From NCBI GenBank assembly GCA_036505275.1, contig DASXTS010000284.1:1-8630 (forward strand): 8,630 nt of DNA. Reading direction: 5' to 3'. The translations under genes were made by a program, and so were the position numbers. Shown one piece after another: positions 1 to 5,976 of this stretch; position 1 is the stretch's first letter, and each line of letters begins with the position of its first letter. The DNA is from DASXTS01 sp036505275. Lineage in GTDB: Bacteria; Actinomycetota; Actinomycetes; Mycobacteriales; Pseudonocardiaceae. The notes under the pieces are model-generated. The model was not told the DNA's origin. It made no database searches and was given only the letters and a program-made list of their open reading frames with translations.

Positions 1-1370
1 GTGCCGCACAGCAGCGAGAACGTGCGGGTCTCGTCCCATCCGAGTGCGTCGCGGCAGGTGAAGGCGAACTCACCCAGCACCATGCCGAGGGCGCCATTCA
101 GCCGGAAATGGACGTCGACGCTGTCGGACGCCAGTTCCAGCACGGTCTGCAGGTGCGCGACCAGCTCCCCGTCGGACAGGCCGGAGAGCCCGCGGTCGCG
201 CAGCGCGCGTATCCGCGCGTCGAAATCCGGCTGCCACTCGTGCCACCACCGTTGCACCAGCCGCCCGGCGACGTCGGAGCGGGCCGCGGCGACCGATTCG
301 CGGATCCGCCGCCGCAGCGCGGGAACCAGGCGGAAGGCGACCGGGACCAGCCACTCGGGCAGCGGCGGTGGCTGCTTGTCGCCGAGCGGCACGATGCGGA
401 TGTACTCCCAGCCGCCGATCGGCCGGATGTCGAGGCCGTCGAAGAGCAGCCCGAGCTCCGCTGCCATCCGCCGGAACGACGGGTTGCGTAGTTCCATGAC
501 GGACGCCGTGAACGGCCACCACGGCAGCGGCGAGTGGCTGGCCTCGCGGGTCCAGAATCCGGCCGGCACATCGACCGGGACCGGAACCGGCCGGGCCGGC
601 AGCGCGGTCACCGGGCGGGCCTGGAGGAGGATGACGTCCTCGCCGGCCAGTGCCCATTCCACGTCCTGCGGGCCGCCGAGCTGCGCCGCCACCCGCCGCG
701 CCAGCGTGGCGACCGCCCTGGCGCGCGCATCATCGATGGCCGCCGCGCGCCCCGGCTCCTGCGCTCGCCGCAGGATCGCTCCGTCGTCGCCGATCACCCA
801 GCGGGCCGGAGTGACCTCGCCGGAGGCGAGCCGGTCGCCCAGGCCAGGGACGGCATCGATGACGACGCGGTCGCGAGCGCCGGTGACCGGGTCTGCGGTG
901 AACGCCACCCCGGCCGCGGTGGCCGCCACCATCGGCTGCACCAGCACCGCCAGCCTCGGCCGCCGGTCTCCCGAGTAGGCGGCCACCCTGGCGTCGAACG
1001 CCGACCGCCAGCAGGTGCGGACCGCCGCCAGCAGGGCGGCGTCCCCGCGGACGTCGAGGACGGTGGTGAACAGGCCGGCGAAGGAGGCGTCCGCGCCATC
1101 CTCGTCGACGCCGGACGAGCGGACGGCGAGCGGCACGTCCCCCCAGGACCTGACCATGCTGACCAGGTCCGCCACGACGCCGGCTGGCACGTCGAAGGCC
1201 GTGCCGACCGATTCCTCCAGCACGTCGGCGGCCAGCACCACGCCGGGTGGTACCGGGAACCCGGCCGCGGCCAGCCGCGCCAGCGTGGCGGCCTTGCGAC
1301 CAGCGATGCGATGATCGGTTGCCGCGGCGAGCGGCAGCACCGTACCGGTGGTGGACGGGGTGGTCGTCAT
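1..1370 (-). CDS. PEP/pyruvate-binding ATP-grasp phosphotransferase, PpsA/Rph-like (C-terminal part outside window)
   Basis: The open frame runs from an ATG at 1370-1368 to the left edge without a stop, giving 456 residues. Members of this family are usually about 800-900 residues, so roughly half is missing. Visible N-terminal ATP-grasp (PPDK_N) hallmarks are GRKAATLARLAAAGFPVPPG (24-43), AVRSSGVDEDGADASFAG (82-99), QPMVAATAAGVAFTADPVTG (145-164) and QDVEWALAGEDVILLQARPV (235-254). The usual nucleotide-binding Arg, Glu and Gln are in place. After about residue 270 comes a Trp-rich helical region (FWTREASHSPLPWWPF, 272-287) that is probably the acceptor-binding domain. Known relatives use ATP to phosphorylate a swivelling His domain and pass the phosphate to pyruvate (PEP synthase), rifamycin (Rph) or phenol. 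The His domain lies outside the window, so the substrate is undetermined. The start is supported by AGGAGG eight bases upstream. The gene follows a LAL regulator on the same strand. Family call is strong; specific substrate is open. Confidence 0.88.
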   Translation of the reverse strand, partial: MTTTPSTTGTVLPLAAATDHRIAGRKAATLARLAAAGFPVPPGVVLAADVLEESVGTAFDVPAGVVADLVSMVRSWGDVPLAVRSSGVDEDGADASFAGLFTTVLDVRGDAALLAAVRTCWRSAFDARVAAYSGDRRPRLAVLVQPMVAATAAGVAFTADPVTGARDRVVIDAVPGLGDRLASGEVTPARWVIGDDGAILRRAQEPGRAAAIDDARARAVATLARRVAAQLGGPQDVEWALAGEDVILLQARPVTALPARPVPVPVDVPAGFWTREASHSPLPWWPFTASVMELRNPSFRRMAAELGLLFDGLDIRPIGGWEYIRIVPLGDKQPPPLPEWLVPVAFRLVPALRRRIRESVAAARSDVAGRLVQRWWHEWQPDFDARIRALRDRGLSGLSDGELVAHLQTVLELASDSVDVHFRLNGALGMVLGEFAFTCRDALGWDETRTFSLLCG

Positions 1371-1378
1371 GGCGAGCA

Positions 1379-1384
1379 CCTCCT
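1379..1384 (-). promoter_or_regulatory. Ribosome binding site of the PEP-utilising enzyme gene
   Basis: A perfect AGGAGG on the minus strand lies eight bases before the ATG at 1370. It fixes this start, which otherwise would rest only on protein similarity. Confidence 0.85.
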
Positions 1385-1410
1385 GATCGGGTGCTGACCA
1401 CTGTGCGCCA

Positions 1411-1470
1411 CTACGTACCCGGCCCGGCATCCGTCGGCGCTACGTATCCGCGGCGAACCCCGACGTATCC
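1411..1470 (-). repeat. Three TACGTA-type decamers, candidate regulator boxes
   Basis: On the minus strand the decamer GGRTACGTMG occurs three times: at 1470-1461 (GGATACGTCG), 1449-1440 (GGATACGTAG) and 1420-1411 (GGGTACGTAG). The starts are 21 and 29 bp apart. The copy nearest the downstream gene is 41-50 bases before its ATG, where a promoter or activator site could lie. The core TACGTA is self-complementary, as binding sites of dimeric LuxR-type helix-turn-helix domains often are. Two of the copies fall within the last codons of the LAL gene, in the same frame (both read Asp-Thr), so part of the repetition may come from the protein sequence. The role as operator is inference. Confidence 0.4.
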
Positions 1471-4382
1471 TGCCGTCCCGCGGAGCCGGCATGCACGTAG
1501 GAGATCAGCGCCTTGCGGGAGGGGAGCTCGAGCCGGCGGTAGATGTTCTGCAGGTGCGTGGTCACGGTCCGCGGGCTGATGAACAGCCGCTCGGCCACCT
1601 CGGCGTTGGTCAGGCCCTGCGCGACGAGGCGGGCCACCTCCTCCTCACGGTCGCTGAGCCGGTGTGCGCCGTGCCCGCGGGCGCCCCGCCCCGGACGGCG
1701 GCCCAGGTCCCGCAGCAGTGCTCGAGCGCGGTCGGCCTGCGGCTTGGCGCCCAAGCCGTGCAACACCCGCAGTGCCTCCGCAACATCCTCCGCGACGTCA
1801 TCGCGGTCCGCCCCGGCGGCAATACGAACCGGTGCGCGGTCCAACCGCGCCACCGCCGCCTCGTACGGCATGCCGAGACCGGAGAAACCGGCGACCGCTG
1901 CGTCGAGCCGGTCGAGGGCGTCCACCGCTGCCGGCGGATCACGCCGCGCCCCAGCGGCAAGGCCGGATATCCATGCCGACAGTGCCGCCGGATAGGGCGC
2001 CGCCGGGCCGAGTGCGGCCAGCGTGGACGCCGTCCGCAGTGCGCCGGCGTTGTCCCCGGCGGCCGCCTGCGCCTCGCCGAGCAGCGCCAGCGCCAGTGGC
2101 GGGATCGTCGGGAACTGGTTGGCAGCGCCCGCCGCTGCCAGAGCTCGGTCCACCTCGTGCCGCGCCGACGCCAGCAGGCCGTCGACCAGATCGACGATGG
2201 CGAACACGTGCCGATCCGCCGCTGACCACCCGCCGAATAGCCGGTGCGCCCCGCGGATCCGGTCGGCCGCCTCGTCAAGGTCCCCGCGCCGAACCAGAAG
2301 CAGACCCTGAATGGTCAGGGCAAAGGCGGATCCCCGCGCCGTGCCGGCCCGGTGGGCGAGATCGAGATCGTCGACCATGCGTTGCTTCGCTGCCTGCCAC
2401 TCGCCGGCCAGGAGGTCGACGAACGCCAGCATGGTGCCGTGCAGGATCCCGAGGGCAGGCACACCGATCTGCCCGGCCACTCGGATGCCCTCCAGCGCGC
2501 TGGCGCGCGCGCCCGGCAGGTCGCCCCAGCAGACATGGGCCAGGGTCGCCGGGCGCAGCAGCGCCTCCACGTCCAGGGTCAGTTCCTCGCCGCGGACCAG
2601 TGTGAGAACGTCGTCGGCGAGGCGCATTGCGTCCGCGTAGCGCCCGGTCTGGATCGCGAGGCCGATCCGGGCGAGCAGGGCGACGGCGCGGGGGTGGCTG
2701 GACGTGCTGGTCCGCTGTAGAACCGCGAGACGTTTGGTGGTCTCGTCGAGAGCGACCAGGTCACCGGCTCGGCCAGCAAGCCGCACCCTGGCCCCTTCGA
2801 CGTCGACCTGCTCCAGGCAGGGTCCGACGGGCGCCAGTGCCCGGTCGGCCGCATCGACAAGGGGATAGGCGTCGGCGAACCGTCCCAGCTCCCACGCGAG
2901 AATCGCGGCGCGGGTGAGCCGCCGCGCCCGCGTCCGGGGTTCGGCGCACTCGGCGGCGTCCACCCACGCGTTCAGCGCCTCCTCGACCCCGCCGGCGAGT
3001 TCGCAGGCCTCGGCGTACGCCCCGGACAGCTCCTCGACCAGCTGATCACGGCCGAGGCGCCGCGCAAGGTCGAGCCCGGCGCGGGCGCTGGCCCGCGCTT
3101 CCTCGCCGGCCCGGCGGGCGAGGTCCGCACGGGTGGCGGCGGCGAGCACGTCCAGCGCCCGAGCCGGCTCGACCTCGTCACCGGCGCCGCGCACGTGCGC
3201 CGCGAGTAGCCGCACGTCCTGCGGCCGGTGCCGTCCGACCGCCGCGGCGAGCCGGGCGTGCCACCGCCGGCGCACCATCAGCGGCACCACGTCGTAGGCG
3301 GCCTCGGCGAGTACCGGGTGCACCACCCGGTACCACAGCGCCCCAGCCCGGGTCTCCTCGACGACCAGCTCGGAGGTGCGCAGCCCGTCGATACCCTCGA
3401 CAAGATCGTCCGCCGCGACGTCCTGGACGATGACGTGCTCGGCGGCGCCGCCACAGACCGCGAGGACGTCGAGCACCCGTCGCGCTGCGGCGGGCAGCGC
3501 CTCGATCCGGCCGCGGATGAGGGTGCTCACCAGCGCAGGTACTTCCGCGGATGCCCCTGCGGACAGCACCCACTGGCCGGCGCTGCGGGTCAGCGCGCCG
3601 GTTTCGACAAGCCGCAGCACGATGGCCCGGACGAACAGCGGGACGCCGCTCGACCGGCGGACCAGCATGTCGGTCAGCGCCGCGGGAACCGGCCCGCCGA
3701 GCAACGCCGCGGCAAGGTCGCCGACCGCCGCGACCTTCAGACCGGTGAGCCGGATCTGCATCAGCGTCTCGGCCCGCTGCAGCGCGGCGAGTACCTCGTT
3801 GAGGTCCGCGCTGGCTTCGTCGGCTCGGTAGGTGGTGAGAACCAGGCATCGTCGATCGGGTAGCGAGCGTGCGACGTAGTGCAGGAGGGCCAGCGTGCCG
3901 CGGTCTGCCCAGTGCAGGTCGTCGATCAGCATGGCCAGTGGTGCTCGGCCCGAGGCCCGCTCGAGCAGCGCGCGCACCGCCTCGAACATCCGGGTGCGCT
4001 CCAGCCCGGGGTCGCCGAGCGCGACCAGCGGAGGCAGCCGCAGCCCGTCGAACAGGCGCGCCAGGTCGGACAGCCCATCGACCAGCACGGGATCGGCAAC
4101 CAACGGCCGCAACGCCTCGACGACCGGCGCGTACGACAAGTCGCGGTGCAGCCTGCCCGCGGCGCTCTCCAGCGTCCGGAAGCCGCGGTCGCGGGCCGCC
4201 CGCAGGGCTTCCCGCGCCAACCGCGTCTTACCGATCCCGGCTTCTCCGCAGATCGCGACGACCTGCGTCCGCCCGGCGGCGGCGCGTTCGATCGCGCCGA
4301 CCAGAGCACGCAGCTCCCTCTGCCGGCCGACCAGCGGTCCCGGTCCGGCGTTGTGAACGGCGACGCTCACAGCTCGTGCCAC
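1440..4382 (-). CDS. LAL-family transcriptional regulator (large ATP-binding LuxR-type)
   Basis: A 980-residue protein with the standard LAL architecture. An AAA-type ATPase begins at LVGRQRELRAL (about 17-27), with Walker A GEAGIGKT (46-53) and Walker B AMLIDDLHWAD (150-160). A long Ala/Leu/Arg-rich helical region without a clear domain boundary (about 390-890) looks like degenerate TPR repeats, the part that senses ligands or partner proteins in MalT-type regulators. The C-terminal LuxR/GerE helix-turn-helix spans about 907-966 (SDREEEVARLVAQGLTNAEV, then ISPRTVTTHLQNIYRRL). Such proteins are ATP-dependent cytoplasmic transcription activators. It has no receiver domain. The annotated start is GTG at 4382, but GTG at 4370 (codon 5) is equally possible: GAGAGG abuts the first GTG directly and is 12 bases from the second. 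The stop is TAG at 1442-1440. It is divergent from a GNAT gene and lies 69 bp before a PEP-utilising enzyme gene, its most likely target. Confidence 0.93.
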   Translation of the reverse strand: MARAVSVAVHNAGPGPLVGRQRELRALVGAIERAAAGRTQVVAICGEAGIGKTRLAREALRAARDRGFRTLESAAGRLHRDLSYAPVVEALRPLVADPVLVDGLSDLARLFDGLRLPPLVALGDPGLERTRMFEAVRALLERASGRAPLAMLIDDLHWADRGTLALLHYVARSLPDRRCLVLTTYRADEASADLNEVLAALQRAETLMQIRLTGLKVAAVGDLAAALLGGPVPAALTDMLVRRSSGVPLFVRAIVLRLVETGALTRSAGQWVLSAGASAEVPALVSTLIRGRIEALPAAARRVLDVLAVCGGAAEHVIVQDVAADDLVEGIDGLRTSELVVEETRAGALWYRVVHPVLAEAAYDVVPLMVRRRWHARLAAAVGRHRPQDVRLLAAHVRGAGDEVEPARALDVLAAATRADLARRAGEEARASARAGLDLARRLGRDQLVEELSGAYAEACELAGGVEEALNAWVDAAECAEPRTRARRLTRAAILAWELGRFADAYPLVDAADRALAPVGPCLEQVDVEGARVRLAGRAGDLVALDETTKRLAVLQRTSTSSHPRAVALLARIGLAIQTGRYADAMRLADDVLTLVRGEELTLDVEALLRPATLAHVCWGDLPGARASALEGIRVAGQIGVPALGILHGTMLAFVDLLAGEWQAAKQRMVDDLDLAHRAGTARGSAFALTIQGLLLVRRGDLDEAADRIRGAHRLFGGWSAADRHVFAIVDLVDGLLASARHEVDRALAAAGAANQFPTIPPLALALLGEAQAAAGDNAGALRTASTLAALGPAAPYPAALSAWISGLAAGARRDPPAAVDALDRLDAAVAGFSGLGMPYEAAVARLDRAPVRIAAGADRDDVAEDVAEALRVLHGLGAKPQADRARALLRDLGRRPGRGARGHGAHRLSDREEEVARLVAQGLTNAEVAERLFISPRTVTTHLQNIYRRLELPSRKALISYVHAGSAGRQDTSGFAADT

Positions 4383-4438
4383 CCTCTCGGCTCGAGGCCC
4401 ACATGCGCGTGCGCGCGTCCGTGCCGGGAAATCCGTAC

Positions 4439-4458
4439 TGCATCATGAACAACATGCA
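4439..4458. promoter_or_regulatory. Interrupted palindrome, candidate operator
   Basis: The sequence fits TGCATnnTGnnCAnnATGCA, so 14 of 20 positions are dyad-symmetric. This is the size and form of a site for a homodimeric helix-turn-helix protein. It sits about 75 bp before the GNAT ATG and about 57 bp before the LAL GTG, where it could control both. Which protein binds is unknown; the LAL regulator itself is one candidate. Confidence 0.4.
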
Positions 4459-4520
4459 CCGCCGACTCCAGGTATTTACCGGCTCGGATCGGTCTCTGCC
4501 CGACAGTCCCCGTGTCGAGA

Positions 4521-4527
4521 AGCGAGG
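4521..4527 (+). promoter_or_regulatory. Ribosome binding site of the GNAT gene
   Basis: AGCGAGG, a partial match to AGGAGG, ends five bases before the ATG at 4533. It favours that ATG over the in-frame GTG at 4512, which would place the site inside the coding region. Confidence 0.6.
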
Positions 4528-4532
4528 TTCAT

Positions 4533-5018
4533 ATGTCGGACGACACCGCACCGGTGGTCCTGCATGAGATCACCGATGAAAACCGTGCGAGGGTGCTTGC
4601 GCTGCGCGTCGCGCCCGAGCAGGAGCGGTTCGTCGGGTCGGTGCGGAGCGCGCTGGCCGACGCCGCGGAATATCCGCAGGCCAACCCGTGGTACCGGGCG
4701 GTCCATGCGGGTGACGAGTTGGTCGGGTTCGTGATGGTGAGCTGGAACGTGCAGCCGCAGCCACCGCACATCATCGGACCGTGGTTCCTGTGGAAGCTGT
4801 TCATCGACCACCGCCACCAACACCGCGGCCATGGTGCCGAGGTCGTGCGGCAGATCGCGCGGCTGGTGCATGCGGCGGGCGCTGGTGAGCTGCTGACCAG
4901 CTACGTGCCCGAGGACGGCGGACCGGCGGGGTTCTACCGGCGGCTCGGGTTCGTGCCGAGCGGCGATCTCGACGACCACGGCGAGATCATCGTGCGCCTC
5001 GCACTGCCCAGCCGCTGA
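4533..5018 (+). CDS. GNAT N-acetyltransferase, spermidine/diamine acetyltransferase-like
   Basis: A 161-residue protein starting at ATG 4533; the frame is open back to GTG 4512, giving 168 residues. It is a single GNAT domain, predicted cytoplasmic. The acetyl-CoA pyrophosphate loop is QHRGHG (96-101, the Q/RxxGxG/A motif). The C-terminal segment FYRRLGF (134-140) carries Tyr135 at the usual general-acid position. The N-terminal pattern (LHEITDENRARVLALRV, then QERFV and SALADAAEYP), the mid-domain LVGFVMVSW (63-71) and the ending GEIIVRLAL resemble the SpeG/BltD/PaiA group, which acetylates polyamines or small amines. The length is normal for that group. Substrate assignment rests on resemblance only; antibiotic or other amine acetylation is possible. 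It is divergent from the LAL regulator and stops 40 bp from the convergent stop of the hexapeptide-repeat gene. Confidence 0.85.
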   Translation: MSDDTAPVVLHEITDENRARVLALRVAPEQERFVGSVRSALADAAEYPQANPWYRAVHAGDELVGFVMVSWNVQPQPPHIIGPWFLWKLFIDHRHQHRGHGAEVVRQIARLVHAAGAGELLTSYVPEDGGPAGFYRRLGFVPSGDLDDHGEIIVRLALPSR

Positions 5019-5058
5019 ACTCGACCCACAGGCCGCGAGCGTCCGCATCGAATCCAAG

Positions 5059-5655
5059 CTAGCCGTCCAGCACCCGGTCCCCCTCGTGGGCGCCGTAGAA
5101 GGCGCTCTGCCTGGCCATGATCGTGCGCATCGGTGTGCCGCGCGGCATGCCATATACCGTGCCGGGGAAGTCAAGGTCGCGCTGCACCCGCCAGAGAGCG
5201 TCGTGTTGGTCCGGCGGAAACAGCCGGGCTGGATCACCCGCCGCGATCCAGCCGATCGGCACCACCGTGTTCGGCGCCAGCCGCGAGTTGACGTGCAGAG
5301 CGCTGTTGATCCGCAGCTCCGACCCCGTTCCGGCGACGGCGCCAGGGAAGATCGAGGCGCCGGTGGCCACGAACACCTCGTCCTCGACGGTGGCCCCGTT
5401 GACGTGCGCGTGCGGCCCGATCAGCACCGCGTCGCCGATCACCGCCGGATGCGCCGCCCGGCCCCTGACCAGGGCATGCTCCATCACCACGACGTTCGTG
5501 CCGACCCGAACCTCACCATCCTCGGCGGTCAGCACGGCGCCATGCAGCACCCGCGACCCCTCGCCGAGCACGACCGCCCCGCACACCACGGCCGACGGCG
5601 CCACGTACGCCGACCGCGCCACGCTTGGCCGCTGCCCGCGATGCTCCACCAGCAT
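5059..5655 (-). CDS. Hexapeptide-repeat (left-handed beta-helix) protein, gamma-carbonic anhydrase-like
   Basis: A 198-residue protein with repeated [IVL]-G-x4 turns from about residue 12 to 135 (for example SAVVCGAVVLGEGSRVLHGA at 21-40), the signature of a left-handed parallel beta-helix that trimerises. A C-terminal extension follows (VPIGWIAAGDPARLFPPDQ at 132-150, then DFPGTVYG). The order matches gamma-class carbonic anhydrases and their YrdA/PaaY-like relatives. By ungapped alignment to YrdA from memory, the three zinc-histidine columns hold Arg64, Pro81 and Asn86, while histidines sit nearby at 60, 82 and 84. Carbonic anhydrase activity therefore should not be assumed. A zinc site shifted in register or an acyltransferase-like role are alternatives. 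The start is bounded by an in-frame TAG four codons upstream (5667-5665). No Shine-Dalgarno is present, and TAGGCT six bases before the ATG suggests a leaderless transcript. It is convergent with the GNAT gene. Confidence 0.85.
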   Translation of the reverse strand: MLVEHRGQRPSVARSAYVAPSAVVCGAVVLGEGSRVLHGAVLTAEDGEVRVGTNVVVMEHALVRGRAAHPAVIGDAVLIGPHAHVNGATVEDEVFVATGASIFPGAVAGTGSELRINSALHVNSRLAPNTVVPIGWIAAGDPARLFPPDQHDALWRVQRDLDFPGTVYGMPRGTPMRTIMARQSAFYGAHEGDRVLDG

Positions 5656-5661
5656 GGCGGC

Positions 5662-5667
5662 AGCCTA
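5662..5667 (-). promoter_or_regulatory. Candidate -10 element for a leaderless transcript
   Basis: TAGGCT on the minus strand fits TAnnnT and lies six bases before the ATG at 5655. This spacing puts the transcription start at or next to the A of the ATG. No Shine-Dalgarno precedes that ATG. Leaderless genes of this layout are common in actinobacteria. No clear -35 is visible. Confidence 0.45.
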
Positions 5668-5752
5668 GGCGCCGAATGGCCGGCCGATGCGATCGTCCTC
5701 CGAAGACGTCGTCGGCACGATCCCTCGTGAGGTCGCGCTGCTGACCGGCTGA

Positions 5753-5769
5753 TCTGGCCTCGGGCCAGA
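5753..5769. repeat. Perfect hairpin with a 3-base loop
   Basis: TCTGGCC and GGCCAGA form a 7-bp perfect stem around the loop TCG. GATCTGG recurs at 5775-5781, so on the minus strand the arm at 5765-5769 could pair instead with CCAGA at 5781-5777. No T-run follows on either strand. It could be a weak terminator or a protein site; the function is unknown. Confidence 0.5.
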
Positions 5770-5902
5770 CCGTCGATCTGGTCACCTATCGCGACGACCC
5801 CCGACAAGACCCGATGTGCTGACCCGACCAGCCGCCGTCCTGGCCCGAGGCACGCGTATCCGCTGTTCGCCCGGCACCGAGACGCGCAGAGATCTTCACT
5901 GA

Positions 5903-5946
5903 GTCGCCTGAAGCGGTGAGTGTTTACACCCGCCCGCTCAGGCGAC
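5903..5946 (-). terminator. Hairpin terminator of the membrane hydrolase gene
   Basis: GTCGCCTGA (5903-5911) and TCAGGCGAC (5938-5946) pair perfectly over 9 bp. Four further G-C pairs (GCGG with CCGC) follow after one bulged A. The hairpin begins about 30 bases after the stop codon of the minus-strand gene ending at 5977. No U-tract follows, as is frequent for actinobacterial terminators. The stem is long and GC-rich, so a role in termination or 3' end protection is the simplest reading. Confidence 0.6.
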
Positions 5947-5976
5947 ACCGGGTGCGGGGAGGATCGGATCGCGTTG

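Larger units (their letters stand above)
4383..4532. promoter_or_regulatory. Divergent intergenic control region (LAL regulator / GNAT)
   Basis: These 150 bp separate the divergent starts of the LAL regulator (minus) and the GNAT gene (plus), so promoters for both should lie here. The middle (about 4428-4480) is more AT-rich than the flanking genes. It contains a 20-bp interrupted palindrome (4439-4458) and the smaller symmetric sequence GGTATTTACC (4471-4480). I could not assign convincing -35/-10 pairs on either strand. Confidence 0.6.
5656..5976. other. Intergenic region of 321 bp between two minus-strand genes
   Basis: I see no supported gene here: the frames crossing it are short extensions of antisense shadows. 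It contains, left to right, the putative leaderless -10 (5662-5667), a 7-bp perfect hairpin (5753-5769) with a third partly complementary arm (5775-5781), and a long hairpin (5903-5946) that probably ends the transcript of the membrane hydrolase. Confidence 0.7.

Noticed and set aside
1..978. Long plus-strand frame of 325 codons at the left edge
   Set aside because: It is antisense to the well-supported PEP-utilising enzyme, has low-complexity Ser/Arg/Ala-rich content and no recognisable domain. This is a typical high-GC shadow frame.
534..1397. Plus-strand frame of 287 codons
   Set aside because: It is antisense to the phosphotransferase, rich in Arg/Gly/His with no motifs, and extends over that gene's ribosome binding site.
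1371..1439. Rifamycin-associated element upstream of the Rph-like gene
   Set aside because: I looked for the GGGGCTTGCGGCAAG-type inverted repeat reported upstream of actinomycete rph genes and do not see it, so rifamycin-linked control is not supported here.
4512..4532. GTG at 4512 as the GNAT start
   Set aside because: It would add seven residues with no family counterpart and bury the AGCGAGG site that is well spaced for the ATG at 4533.
5019..5058. Bidirectional terminator between the convergent GNAT and hexapeptide-repeat genes
   Set aside because: The 40-bp spacer contains no hairpin of useful length and no T-run.
4476..5237. Minus-strand frame of 253 codons across the GNAT gene
   Set aside because: It overlaps the GNAT and hexapeptide-repeat coding regions and has no domain. 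The plus-strand GNAT motifs are clear.
5086..5730. Plus-strand frame of 214 codons opposite the hexapeptide-repeat gene
   Set aside because: The minus strand shows unmistakable hexapeptide repeats. The plus frame has no recognisable features.
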